Assembly: GCF_020883535.1 (NCBI RefSeq)
Contig: NZ_CP086654.1
Coordinates: 620,001 to 684,000, forward strand
Origin: Staphylococcus ratti
GTDB lineage: Bacteria > Bacillota > Bacilli > Staphylococcales > Staphylococcaceae
Length of the DNA: 64,000 nucleotides
Reading direction: 5' to 3'
A model generated the notes under the pieces. That model worked only from the letters and a program-made list of their open reading frames with translations, made no database searches and had not been told where the DNA came from. Made by a program: the position numbers and the translations under genes. Shown in pieces: positions 53,573-62,667 of the stretch. Within the stretch, counting starts at the first letter, position 1; every line of letters begins with the position of its first letter.

Positions 53573-54271
53573 ATGAAGATTTCAAATCAAAAGATTTACG
53601 AGCAAATTGCAAATGATTTAATCGAACAAATCGATGAAGGAAAGTTGAAAGAAGGAGAACGCTTACCTTCTATACAAGCGCTCGCTAAAACATATGGTGT
53701 AAGTAATGCTTCAATGAGAGAGGCATTAAATGCATTAAGAATGATAGGCTTAATTGAAATTAAACATGGCTATGGCACATTTGTTAAACAAAAACACCCT
53801 CAGTTGTTTGATTTTAGTAATCATACTTTAACGCAAAAACGGGTGAAAGATATTTTAGAACTTCGGGAAGCGGTAGAGGTTAAAACAGCAAGTTTAGCAT
53901 CACAGCGTCGTACAGAGGGACATTTGGCTGCAATGTATGAGGCGCTCAATGAAATGGCGCGTGCGATTCAAAATAATACTTCAGGAGAAGAAGCAGATTT
54001 GAAGTTTCATTTAGTAATTGCACAAGCTTCCGATAATCAACTTTTATATGAACTTTTAAATAACATAGCTGATAAAATACAGCAAACAATGAGAGGTACA
54101 CGGCATATTTATTTGTATAGCCGTCAAAAGCGGATGGAAAAGCTTTTTAATGAACATACAGCCATTTATGATGCCATTACTACACAAAATGCGCTATTAG
54201 CTGCTCAAAAAATGTCGGAACACTTGCAAGAAGTGCGTCAAACGTTGGTCGAAAATTATATTGTTGAATAG
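53573..54271 (+). CDS. GntR-family regulator, FadR subfamily
   Basis: 232 residues. An N-terminal winged helix (NQKIYEQIANDLIEQIDEGK, then GERLPSIQALAKTYGVSNAS and REALNALRMIGLIEIKHGYG) is followed by an all-helical FCD effector domain starting DILELREAVEVKTASLASQR. The FCD metal-type residues Asp/His appear in EEADLKFHLVIAQASDNQLL and NEHTAIYDAI, so a carboxylic acid is the likely effector. GAGGTG lies 9 bases before ATG 53573. No adjacent catabolic operon reveals its target; manA follows after 170 bases. Confidence 0.85.
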   Translation: MKISNQKIYEQIANDLIEQIDEGKLKEGERLPSIQALAKTYGVSNASMREALNALRMIGLIEIKHGYGTFVKQKHPQLFDFSNHTLTQKRVKDILELREAVEVKTASLASQRRTEGHLAAMYEALNEMARAIQNNTSGEEADLKFHLVIAQASDNQLLYELLNNIADKIQQTMRGTRHIYLYSRQKRMEKLFNEHTAIYDAITTQNALLAAQKMSEHLQEVRQTLVENYIVE

Positions 54272-54443
54272 AAAAGGAAACATTAGCGTGTATAGGGGGA
54301 GGAATGAAGTAGCTTTACTTAATTTCTGTCATGTTACCTAGGCACGCTGTTTTTAATTGTGATACAATCACTGTATAACTGAGCTTAAAATCAATGGAAA
54401 TACATATACAAAACTACGTATAAGAATGCGAGGTGGTACCCCC

Positions 54444-55382
54444 ATGCCTTTAATGTTAAAACCTGTTTTTCAGCAACGTCTTTGGGGAGGAACGAACTTA
54501 TCACAATACGGTTATGATTTGCCTAGCGACCACATAGGGGAAGTATGGGGTATTTCTGCTCATCCAAATGGTGCAAATGAAATTTTGAATGGTCCTTATA
54601 AGGGAATGACTTTAGATGAAGTCTGGGCCGCATATCCGAAACTATTCGGTGAGTTTCCTACTAAAAAGTTTCCTTTATTGACAAAAATTTTAGATGCAAC
54701 GCAAAAATTGTCTGTACAAGTTCATCCTGACGACACTTTTGCATATGAATATGAAAATGGGGAATACGGCAAAACAGAATGTTGGTACATTTTAGATGCT
54801 CAACCTGGAGCTGAAATTATATATGGTACACATGCCAAAACGAAAGACGAATTAGAAAAGTTACTCGATGACCGTCGATTTGATGCTCTTTTTAAACGCG
54901 TGCCGGTACAGTCTGGAGATTTCTTTTTCGTTCCAGCAGGTACAGTTCACGGCATAGGCGAAGGGATTATGATTTTAGAGACACAACAATCTTCTGACAC
55001 AACGTATCGAATTTATGATTATGATCGTCGTGATCAAAATGGACAATTGCGTCCGCTTCATATTGAAAAAAGTAAGGCAGTCATTAATTATGGTGACGAA
55101 AGTCCTAACCTCATACCAACGACAGAAGTGATTGAAACACATAAAAGAACAACGTATGTTCAAAATCAATTTTTCACTGTCGTCAAATGGGATATTGATG
55201 GAACTTTGAATTATATGAAACCTAGAGAGTTTGTTTTAGTATCTGTCCTAGATGGTAAAGGGGAACTTATTGCGGATGGTGAAATTTATCCTATCGAAAA
55301 AGGAAACCATTTCGTTTTAACAGCAGAAGATTTAGACAATGTGTTTGAAGGTCAACTTACGCTCATGATCAGCTACGTTTAA
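54444..55382 (+). CDS. manA: Mannose-6-phosphate isomerase, class I
   Basis: 312 residues, equal to S. aureus ManA. Interconverts mannose-6- and fructose-6-phosphate. Cupin zinc site: KLSVQVHPDDTFAYEYENGE with Gln/His and FFFVPAGTVHGIGEGIMILE with His; YDRRD follows. The short Firmicute type. AGGTGG precedes ATG 54444 by 9 bases; ATG 54426 lies before that site and is rejected. The small membrane gene starts 15 bases after its stop. Confidence 0.93.
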   Translation: MPLMLKPVFQQRLWGGTNLSQYGYDLPSDHIGEVWGISAHPNGANEILNGPYKGMTLDEVWAAYPKLFGEFPTKKFPLLTKILDATQKLSVQVHPDDTFAYEYENGEYGKTECWYILDAQPGAEIIYGTHAKTKDELEKLLDDRRFDALFKRVPVQSGDFFFVPAGTVHGIGEGIMILETQQSSDTTYRIYDYDRRDQNGQLRPLHIEKSKAVINYGDESPNLIPTTEVIETHKRTTYVQNQFFTVVKWDIDGTLNYMKPREFVLVSVLDGKGELIADGEIYPIEKGNHFVLTAEDLDNVFEGQLTLMISYV

Positions 55383-55397
55383 GGTGGTGACATATTA

Positions 55398-55634
55398 ATG
55401 AAAGTGGGCTTATACATTGCTTTAATTTGCGGCATGATTTCAGGAGCGGTTATTTTCTTTCACGTTCCTTTATTTCCATCCGTAGTATATCCAGTCATCA
55501 TTGGTTTAATCGGCATGATTGCGACGATTTGGACATTTCCAAATCGGGACATTAGCAATATGCTTAAATTCGGTGGTATTATGGTTAACTTATTTCCTGT
55601 AATTGTAGGGATTGTGACATTAACACAGTCCTAA
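55398..55634 (+). CDS. Small membrane protein, 78 residues
   Basis: Three hydrophobic segments (GLYIALICGMISGAVIFFHV, VVYPVIIGLIGMIATIWTF and FGGIMVNLFPVIVGIVTL) with the short NRDISNMLK loop between the last two. No motif I recognise. AAGGTGG lies 9 bases before the ATG. Probably cotranscribed with manA. Confidence 0.7.
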   Translation: MKVGLYIALICGMISGAVIFFHVPLFPSVVYPVIIGLIGMIATIWTFPNRDISNMLKFGGIMVNLFPVIVGIVTLTQS

Positions 55635-55723
55635 TTTTTGAGTGTAGACTTCAAAGAGTTATTTCTATATTTAATTAAAGATGAACGTATTAATATAAAT
55701 TTATGAAGGAGAACTTAATCACC

Positions 55724-57088
55724 ATGACAGCAGAAACGAATTATTTTTGGCTTAACTGTGGTTACAATCGTTGGAATCACAATGAGCCTCTAGTGGGGCA
55801 AACCGCTGTATTTGAATCTGGTGCACAATTTAACCCATCGCAAGGTTATCGTGCTTTTAAACAAGCGAAAATCGGTGACAAAGTGGTTTTTTATCAAGTA
55901 CAAACAGATGCAGGTTTACTCGGTTGGGGCGAGATTGTAAACGTAGTGACTGGCGCACAAAATAAAATTCATGTGCAATTTGAATTTAAAGAAACATTTA
56001 AATCATTAACGACTGAATATTTAAAGCGTAGTGAAACATTAGAATTCAGAATGAACCATATGAAAGAATCTTTATTCAACAAAATTTCTTATGATGAATT
56101 TGAATTAATTAAAGGTTTAGGGACTGGTGACGTTACTGTACCACGTTATTTTTATATGGCAGAAACGACTGCGTTTGAACCTGGTGAAACGTATGTGATT
56201 TACACACATACGATTAATGGTATTAAACGTAATGGTTATCATCATTACACACAGCTTGAAGTAGGGGACCAAATTGTTATTTACAATCGCTATAGTAACC
56301 AGTCAGTGATAGGGCGCGCGGAAGTTTCGCATCACATTCATACTCGACCACCAGAAGCGGGGCGTACCAATAGTACTGCGATTGAAATTCGTTATCTTGA
56401 AGATATTCATCCTGTGAGTCTAATGACACTTAATAAACATCCCAAATTGAAAAACTTATATTTTCTTCAAGAAAATGCGAAACAAGCGATTGCTAGTTTA
56501 ACACCAACACAATTTGAAGCTATTATGGAAATGAGTGAAAATGGCGGTGTTAAAGGTCGATTTGAAGCAATTGGTCAAGCAACGTCGGAAACTGCCAATG
56601 AAGACATTAAACCTTTTATCCTTTTACTTTCAAATAATAAGGAAGAAGGTTTGAAGTCAGCTGAATCATTAGTGGAAAAAGCCAACGCCACACCGGTTAT
56701 TACCACAGGACATCCTGATTTTTCTGAAGAAATGTTATATGGGCGCTATTTGCCAAATGAAGCAGGAGCATTGTACTATCGTGAAGGATTCATTACCGAG
56801 CTTATGCCTAAATCGGATCGACATTTTCTCATTATAGACCAATTTGAACGCATTGACCCGGATATATTCCAAATGTTTATTAACGTTTTGGAAGGTTATG
56901 AAATGACGTTACCAAGGTATCATCGAGATGGTAGTATGGTTAAATGGAGTTTAAATAAAGATTCCTATTACTATGTGAATCCTAACTGGCATCTTGTAGG
57001 CGTAACTTATTTAACGCCTCAAGAAGTGAAAGAACGCTATCCTTCACAGTTTCTTAAATACGCACGTATCATACAAGTTAAGCAGTAA
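55724..57088 (+). CDS. Double EVE/PUA-like protein with degenerate McrB-like C terminus
   Basis: 454 residues. Residues ~5-130 form an EVE domain (FWLNCGYNRWNH, GDKVVFYQVQTDAGLLGWGE), and ~150-225 a second PUA-like unit (VIYTHTINGIKRNGYHH, VGDQIVIYNRYSNQSVIGRA). EVE domains bind modified bases in DNA or RNA. The C-terminal part (HFLIIDQFERIDPDIFQMFI, then NVLEGYEMTLP and NPNWHLVGVTYL) has the order of an McrB-type AAA+ domain: a Walker-B-like strand with Gln for Glu, and a sensor-like strand. A Walker A is absent, so ATP hydrolysis is unlikely. AAGGAG lies 11 bases before ATG 55724. It probably descends from an EVE-McrB restriction protein and now acts as a reader or regulator. Confidence 0.65.
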   Translation: MTAETNYFWLNCGYNRWNHNEPLVGQTAVFESGAQFNPSQGYRAFKQAKIGDKVVFYQVQTDAGLLGWGEIVNVVTGAQNKIHVQFEFKETFKSLTTEYLKRSETLEFRMNHMKESLFNKISYDEFELIKGLGTGDVTVPRYFYMAETTAFEPGETYVIYTHTINGIKRNGYHHYTQLEVGDQIVIYNRYSNQSVIGRAEVSHHIHTRPPEAGRTNSTAIEIRYLEDIHPVSLMTLNKHPKLKNLYFLQENAKQAIASLTPTQFEAIMEMSENGGVKGRFEAIGQATSETANEDIKPFILLLSNNKEEGLKSAESLVEKANATPVITTGHPDFSEEMLYGRYLPNEAGALYYREGFITELMPKSDRHFLIIDQFERIDPDIFQMFINVLEGYEMTLPRYHRDGSMVKWSLNKDSYYYVNPNWHLVGVTYLTPQEVKERYPSQFLKYARIIQVKQ

Positions 57089-57469
57089 AGCGTATACACG
57101 TTAGAATATGTTTAAAGGTTTGTAAAAACATTAATATTTAGACTTGATGTCTATTCATTTCATAAAATATGAGCAGAGAAAGTATTTACCATTGGAAAAA
57201 GCTTTCTCTGTTTTTTTATATCTTCTAAATATACGACGTTAGTGTATATTGAAATATAAATGAGAAACCTATGCATATCATGTTTTTTAACAGTGTAATA
57301 ATAATATATATAATTAAGATTGTTGCTATAATTCAAGAAAAATAAGAAATAGTAATAGCCAATGATTTTATGTTTTTATCCATATACTGCTTGAAGCAAA
57401 TTATATTACATAGTATGATATTCCTAATCGTTTTCAATTTTCAGACAATACAAAGGGAGAGGGTAACAA
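57089..57469. other. Intergenic, terminator only
   Basis: Apart from the hairpin at 57172-57217 I see no gene, repeat or recognisable regulatory RNA. The AT-rich right half presumably carries the nhaC promoter. Confidence 0.5.
57172..57217 (+). terminator. Terminator upstream of nhaC
   Basis: AGCAGAGAAAG (57172-57182) pairs with CTTTCTCTGTT, followed by TTTTTT. Confidence 0.8.
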
Positions 57470-58897
57470 ATGAATAAGGAAAGACAAAAGAAGCCAATAG
57501 GGGTTTTGTATGCCCTATTGACACTTGCAGCGATGATTGGAGCTATGTTGTATACTGTTGTGAAATTGGATCAAGCACCGCATATTCCTTTATTAATTGG
57601 GACAAGCGTCGCAATTATTATTACAATGTGTCATGGCTACAAATGGGAAGAAGTGGAAGAGATGATGTATAAGGGGATACGCCATGCACTTCCAGCCGTT
57701 GTAATTATTATGCTTGTCGGTCTTATTATTGGAGCGTGGATTGGTAGCGGCATTGTAGCAGCAATGATTTATTATGGATTGAAGTTAATTTCACCTACAT
57801 ACTTTTTATCTGTGGTTTGTATTATTTGTGGCATTGTAGCATTAGCGATTGGCAGTAGTTGGTCGACGATGGCTACAGTGGGGGTAGCTTCTATGGGTAT
57901 TGGTGTTAGTATGGGATTACCACCTGGGATGGTTGCAGGTGCGGTTATTTCAGGCGCTTATTTCGGAGATAAAATGAGCCCCCTTTCCGATACAACAAAC
58001 CTTGCATCAGGTTTAACGAAAGTGGATTTGTTTGAACATATTCGCCATATGTTTTATACGACAATACCTGGGCTTATTATAAGTTTAATTGTGTTTTTCA
58101 TTCTGGGACAAATGCATGGAAATGATCATTTAAATCAAGGTCGTATTGATAAAATCATGAATGCGATTGATCAATCTTTTATTATTTCACCATGGCTATT
58201 GCTTGTGCCGTTAATTGTCATTGTGATTGTAGCGCTTAAAGTGCCTGCGTTACCAGCCATCGTTGTAGGTATCGTGTTAGGATTTTTTGTGCAAATTGGG
58301 TTTCAAGGCGATTCGCTTGTAACCGCAGTCAAGTCTTTACAAACAGGCTATGTAATAGATTCTGGAAATAAAACGATTGATGAATTATTTAACCGTGGCG
58401 GCTTAGAATCCATGTTCTATACGATTTCTTTAACATTAGTAGCTATGACATTTGGAGGTTTACTTGAATACTCTGGAATGCTTAAAGCTTTAATAGAAGT
58501 CGTATTAAAGTTTGCTAAAAGTACAGGCACGCTCATTGCTTCAGTTATTGTTTCTTGTTTTGGGACAAACTTAACATGCTCTGAACAATATATTTCAATT
58601 ATTGTACCGTCACGCATGTATGTATCGACGTTTATAGATAAAGGCTTGCATCCGAAAAATTTGTCTCGAGCATTAGAAGATGGTGGGACATTAACTTCAG
58701 TCTTTGTACCTTGGAACACATGTGGTGTATTTATTGCGTCTACTTTAAGTGTGAGTGTAGCTGAATATGCACCGTATGCGATACTGAATTTCGTCGTACC
58801 AATCATTTCTATCATTTATGGATTTATTGGATTTAAAATTATAAAGCTTACAAAATCAGAACAAACGTATTTTAAAGAACAAGAAAAATTGGCATAG
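57470..58897 (+). CDS. nhaC: Na+/H+ antiporter NhaC
   Basis: 475 residues with about 11 hydrophobic helices, NhaC family. GLIIGAWIGSGIVAAMIYYG, GSSWSTMATVGVASMGIG, AGAVISGAYFGDKMSPLSDT and FVPWNTCGVFIASTLSV carry the polar residues in mid-membrane typical of the family. It exchanges Na+ (or another cation) for protons in salt or alkaline stress. Some NhaC proteins instead exchange malate and lactate (MleN), which sequence alone does not exclude. GGGAGAGG precedes the ATG. Confidence 0.87.
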   Translation: MNKERQKKPIGVLYALLTLAAMIGAMLYTVVKLDQAPHIPLLIGTSVAIIITMCHGYKWEEVEEMMYKGIRHALPAVVIIMLVGLIIGAWIGSGIVAAMIYYGLKLISPTYFLSVVCIICGIVALAIGSSWSTMATVGVASMGIGVSMGLPPGMVAGAVISGAYFGDKMSPLSDTTNLASGLTKVDLFEHIRHMFYTTIPGLIISLIVFFILGQMHGNDHLNQGRIDKIMNAIDQSFIISPWLLLVPLIVIVIVALKVPALPAIVVGIVLGFFVQIGFQGDSLVTAVKSLQTGYVIDSGNKTIDELFNRGGLESMFYTISLTLVAMTFGGLLEYSGMLKALIEVVLKFAKSTGTLIASVIVSCFGTNLTCSEQYISIIVPSRMYVSTFIDKGLHPKNLSRALEDGGTLTSVFVPWNTCGVFIASTLSVSVAEYAPYAILNFVVPIISIIYGFIGFKIIKLTKSEQTYFKEQEKLA

Positions 58898-59010
58898 TCA
58901 CAATCTTAATTTCAGCTTAATGATGCCACTTCTATGGGCATTAAATTTGAATATTTATAGAATGTCTTTAAAATTATAAATAAATCCATTCAAATTAAGA
59001 GGTGATTCGC

Positions 59011-59436
59011 ATGCCAATCGTTTACTATGATGATCGTTGTATTTATTGCTACAATTATGTGATTTGGTTAATTCGTCATGGCTTGCCTAAAAACTATCAA
59101 TTTGTCCCTTTAAAAAGTGACGCGGGTAGACAACTTCAACAAACAAATCCTGAGGTTTTAAATTATAACAGCGTTATTTTACAAGAAGGTTCCCAACTGA
59201 CTTATCAATCTACAGCGATTATTAAATTAATTTATCAACTACATGGATACAAATGGCTTGCTGCGCTTATATGGCTAGTGCCTAAACCGTTGCGTAATCT
59301 AGGATATCGCTTTTTTGCGGAAAATCGAGATCGGATGTGGCAAACAAGATGGGCACAAGCGACAGAATCTGAAAAAGCCTATTTTATAGGGGAACAGTAT
59401 GTTGATATTAAAGGATTGGCTCAGAAGTCGAATTAA
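59011..59436 (+). CDS. DCC-family (DUF393) thiol-disulfide oxidoreductase-like protein
   Basis: 141 residues. The name-giving DxxCxxC motif is DDRCIYCYNYVIWL at residues 6-13; a thioredoxin-like strand YQFVPLKSDAGRQL follows, and the C-terminal YRFFAENRDRMW is typical of DUF393. No membrane segment except a short hydrophobic ALIWLVPKPL. Predicted redox activity is inferred from the CxxC. AAGAGGTG ends 7 bases before ATG 59011. Confidence 0.82.
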   Translation: MPIVYYDDRCIYCYNYVIWLIRHGLPKNYQFVPLKSDAGRQLQQTNPEVLNYNSVILQEGSQLTYQSTAIIKLIYQLHGYKWLAALIWLVPKPLRNLGYRFFAENRDRMWQTRWAQATESEKAYFIGEQYVDIKGLAQKSN

Positions 59437-59443
59437 CCATTAA

Positions 59444-59486
59444 AAAGCGCCCAACTTTTACTGAAAAGTAATCGTTGGACGCTTTA
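59444..59486. terminator. Bidirectional terminator between DCC gene and deoD
   Basis: AAAGCGCCCAAC and GTTGGACGCTTT pair with one mismatch around 18 bases, of which ACTTTTACTGAAAAGT forms an inner stem. Confidence 0.8.
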
Positions 59487-59492
59487 AATATG

Positions 59493-60203
59493 TTATTCAG
59501 CGATTTCTAATGCGACTTCCATCATTTGGGTAAATGAATTTTGACGCTCTTCTGCTGTCGTTGCTTCATCTCTTAATAAATGATCACTTACAGTGAAAAT
59601 GCCAAGTGCTTTTTTACCCGCTTTCAAAGCGTTTAAATATAGACCGGCAGATTCCATTTCAACACCTAGAATGCCCATTTCAATCCACTTTTGATTAAAG
59701 TTTTCGTTAGCATTGTAAAATGTATCTGAAGATAGGATATTTCCTACGTGCGTACGTGCGCCAATTTTATCTGCAGCTTCTTTTGCTTTAACGACTAAGT
59801 CAAAATCAGCAAGTGGGGCAAAATTGCCTGGAATTTGGAACTGATCGGCGTAATTAGAGTTTGTGGAAGCACCTTGACCAATAATAATGTCGTATAAGTT
59901 CACATCTTCTTGCATTGCACCACAAGAGCCGATGCGAATGATTGTATCTACATCAAAGAAGTTATAGAGCTCGTAAGAATAGATACCGATACTTGGAATA
60001 CCCATACCTGAACCCATAACCGAAACTTCTTTACCTTTATAAGTACCTGTGTAACCAAACATGTTACGCACGTCATTAAATTGCTCTACATTTTCTAAGA
60101 AATTTTCAGCAATAAATTTTGCACGTAGAGGATCACCTGGCATTAACACTGTTTTTGCAATTTTTTTACCATTTGGTTGAATATGTGGTGTACCTTGTGT
60201 CAT
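59493..60203 (-). CDS. deoD: Purine nucleoside phosphorylase
   Basis: 236 residues. Splits purine (deoxy)nucleosides with phosphate. GDPLRAKFIAENF near the N terminus, SVMGSGMGIPSIGIYSYEL, RIGSCGAMQEDV (phosphate/ribose site) and GVEMESAGLYLNA, and the SDHLLRDEATTAEERQ catalytic Asp loop are all present. AAAGGAG lies 9 bases before the ATG on the minus strand. Divergent from pdp; S. aureus has deoC between these genes, and it is missing here. Confidence 0.95.
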   Translation of the reverse strand: MTQGTPHIQPNGKKIAKTVLMPGDPLRAKFIAENFLENVEQFNDVRNMFGYTGTYKGKEVSVMGSGMGIPSIGIYSYELYNFFDVDTIIRIGSCGAMQEDVNLYDIIIGQGASTNSNYADQFQIPGNFAPLADFDLVVKAKEAADKIGARTHVGNILSSDTFYNANENFNQKWIEMGILGVEMESAGLYLNALKAGKKALGIFTVSDHLLRDEATTAEERQNSFTQMMEVALEIAE

Positions 60204-60416
60204 TGAAAGTAACTCCTTTTAATATATTGTTTTATCCATTTAAAGATAACAGATTGCTAGGTAATTGTCGATGTATACAATGTATGTCAAAGCTGTGTCC
60301 TTTGCCTTTTTAAGTGATATTACGTGGGGGATTTAATTTCTTGTAATGAATATATCGTGTATAATAGATATGTGATGTACGATAAATAATAATCAAAAGA
60401 GAAGAGGGGATTTGCC

Positions 60417-61718
60417 ATGAGAATGGTGGATATGATTTCGAAAAAACGTGATGGCGGAGCGTTAACAGCAGAAGAAATTAAATTTATTATCGATGGTTAC
60501 ACAAAAGGTGATATTCCTGATTATCAAATGTCGAGCTTAGCCATGGCAATTTATTTTCAAGATATGACAGATGAAGAACGTGCAGCTTTAACTATGGCAA
60601 TGGTAGAATCTGGAGATCAAATTGATTTATCCAATATTGAGGGGATTAAAGTTGATAAACATTCTACAGGTGGCGTAGGTGATACGACAACACTTGTTTT
60701 GGCACCACTCGTTGCAGCCTTAGATATTCCAGTTGCGAAGATGAGCGGGCGCGGTCTAGGACATACAGGCGGTACGATTGATAAATTAGAATCTGTAGAA
60801 GGCTTCCATGTTGAAATTTCAGAGGACGAATTTATTAAACTTGTAAATGAAGCGAAAATTGCGGTCATAGGTCAAACTGGCAACTTAACACCAGCAGACA
60901 AGAAAATTTACGCATTGCGAGATGTTACAGGAACGGTGAACTCTATTCCGTTAATTGCATCTTCAATTATGAGTAAAAAAATTGCTGCTGGTGCAGATGC
61001 CATCGTTTTAGATGTGAAAACGGGTAAAGGTGCGTTCATGCAAACGGTTGAAGAAGCGGAAGCATTAGCACATGCCATGGTTAAAATTGGTAATCAAGTC
61101 GGACGCCAAACTATGGCTATTATTTCAGACATGAATCAGCCTTTAGGTCGTGCAATTGGTAACGCATTAGAATTAAAAGAAGCGATTGATACGCTTAAAG
61201 GTGAAGGGCCAGAAGATTTAACTGAATTGGTCTTAACATTAGGTGCGCAAATGGTCGTTTTAGCTCAAAAAGCGACAACATTAGAAGAAGCACGTGAAAA
61301 ATTACAAGCAGTCATCGACAATGGGGCAGCAATTGAAAAATTCAAAACATTTTTAAGTAACCAAGGCGGCGATGCTTCGGTAGTAGATGACCCATCGAAG
61401 CTTACAGCGGCAAAATACACATTTGAATTGCCTGCAAAACAATCTGGTGTTGTTTCAGAAATGGTAGCAAATGAAATTGGGATAGCCTCTATGATGTTAG
61501 GTGCTGGACGTCAAACTAAAGAAGATGCAATTGATTTAGCAGTAGGACTTGTTTTGCATAAAAAAATAGGAGACCGAGTTGAAGAGGGAGAATCTCTACT
61601 TACAATTTATGCGAATCAAGAAGATGTTGCGTCAGTTAAAGAAAAATTATATGAAAACATTACGATTTCTGATTCAGCAACATCACCACAACTGATTTAT
61701 AAAGTTATTACAGAATAA
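60417..61718 (+). CDS. pdp: Pyrimidine-nucleoside phosphorylase
   Basis: 433 residues. Acts on thymidine and uridine. Signature [15 protein letters not shown] binds phosphate; [20 protein letters not shown] is the thymidine/pyrimidine phosphorylase signature; [11 protein letters not shown] follows, and the C-terminal PYNP domain is complete. GAGGGGATT precedes the ATG. It does nucleoside salvage together with the divergent deoD. A terminator shared with luxS follows. Confidence 0.95.
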   Translation: MRMVDMISKKRDGGALTAEEIKFIIDGYTKGDIPDYQMSSLAMAIYFQDMTDEERAALTMAMVESGDQIDLSNIEGIKVDKHSTGGVGDTTTLVLAPLVAALDIPVAKMSGRGLGHTGGTIDKLESVEGFHVEISEDEFIKLVNEAKIAVIGQTGNLTPADKKIYALRDVTGTVNSIPLIASSIMSKKIAAGADAIVLDVKTGKGAFMQTVEEAEALAHAMVKIGNQVGRQTMAIISDMNQPLGRAIGNALELKEAIDTLKGEGPEDLTELVLTLGAQMVVLAQKATTLEEAREKLQAVIDNGAAIEKFKTFLSNQGGDASVVDDPSKLTAAKYTFELPAKQSGVVSEMVANEIGIASMMLGAGRQTKEDAIDLAVGLVLHKKIGDRVEEGESLLTIYANQEDVASVKEKLYENITISDSATSPQLIYKVITE

Positions 61719-61736
61719 TTGAAGCAGATATTGTAA

Positions 61737-61776
61737 AAACCTGTTACGCCAGTATATCAACTGTGTAACAGGTTTA
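61737..61776. terminator. Bidirectional terminator between pdp and luxS
   Basis: AAACCTGTTAC and GTAACAGGTTT form an 11-bp stem around 17 bases. Confidence 0.82.
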
Positions 61777-61781
61777 TTTGT

Positions 61782-62255
61782 TTATTGTTGTCCTTCTCCA
61801 AATACATCATGCCACTGTGCGCGTTTGTCTAAAAACGCTTGGGCAATTTCTTTAGCGCCTTCTAAAGAATGGCTTGCAGCCCAGCCGCATTGTACTTCAT
61901 TACAAGCGGGAACTTCATTGGCATTTAAGACGTCATGTATCGTTTTTTCAATGATTTCAAGGACATTATCATAATCTTTATGGTTAATAAATGAAACATA
62001 AAAGCCTGTTTGACAGCCCATTGGACTTAAATCAACGACTTTGTCAGAGTGATTTCGAATATTTTCAGCCATAAGGTGCTCGAGGCTATGCAAACCAGGC
62101 ATATCCATATGTTCTTTGTTAGGTTGCTTAAAACGAATATCATATTTGTAAATATCATCTCCGTTTTCACCTTGCATTTTTCCTGCGAGTCGAATATACG
62201 GTGCAACGACTTTCGTATGGTCTAAATTAAAACTTTCAACATTCATTTTTGGCAT
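61782..62255 (-). CDS. luxS: S-ribosylhomocysteine lyase (LuxS)
   Basis: 157 residues (S. aureus 156). Splits S-ribosylhomocysteine to homocysteine and the AI-2 precursor. Metal ligands are in [13 protein letters not shown] (HxxEH) and CNEVQCGWA (Cys), and [11 protein letters not shown] holds the catalytic Cys. AGGAGG lies 9 bases before the ATG at 62255 ([10 protein letters not shown]); an upstream in-frame ATG lies inside or next to that site. A detoxification and quorum-signal enzyme of the activated methyl cycle. Confidence 0.96.
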   Translation of the reverse strand: MPKMNVESFNLDHTKVVAPYIRLAGKMQGENGDDIYKYDIRFKQPNKEHMDMPGLHSLEHLMAENIRNHSDKVVDLSPMGCQTGFYVSFINHKDYDNVLEIIEKTIHDVLNANEVPACNEVQCGWAASHSLEGAKEIAQAFLDKRAQWHDVFGEGQQ

Positions 62256-62667
62256 CACTATCATCCTCCTTCATTCATTGATTTCATTTTAACATATCTT
62301 TTGAGGGATTAAAGAGAAGAAAAGCGCTGTAGGAGAGCGATAACTACTTTTGAGCACGGTGATTATACAGACTTTAAAACTGTACTTCATAAATTCTAAA
62401 AATAGCGAATATAAAGAAAATAGCATGACAACGTACCATATTTCCGATAAAATAAGTAATAATTTAATAGTAGTTTATTATGAGTGGTGGAGGGAATTGC
62501 CTTATGAAGCCTTGTAAACGTATCAGTAAGATGCGCTTCGACAATAGACTAACCCTATTGAAAGATAAATGACGATGCAAAAGGTATTTACAGTTGACGC
62601 ACTGCTATTAATAAGTGGAAGTGTATCAAAGGTACGATGCTTTTTGTTTTGAAGGGGGAATTTAATT
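62256..62667. other. Intergenic, nothing recognised
   Basis: About 410 bases between divergent luxS and the M20 gene. AT-rich, with no frame, RNA or clear operator seen. Both promoters must lie here. Confidence 0.5.
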
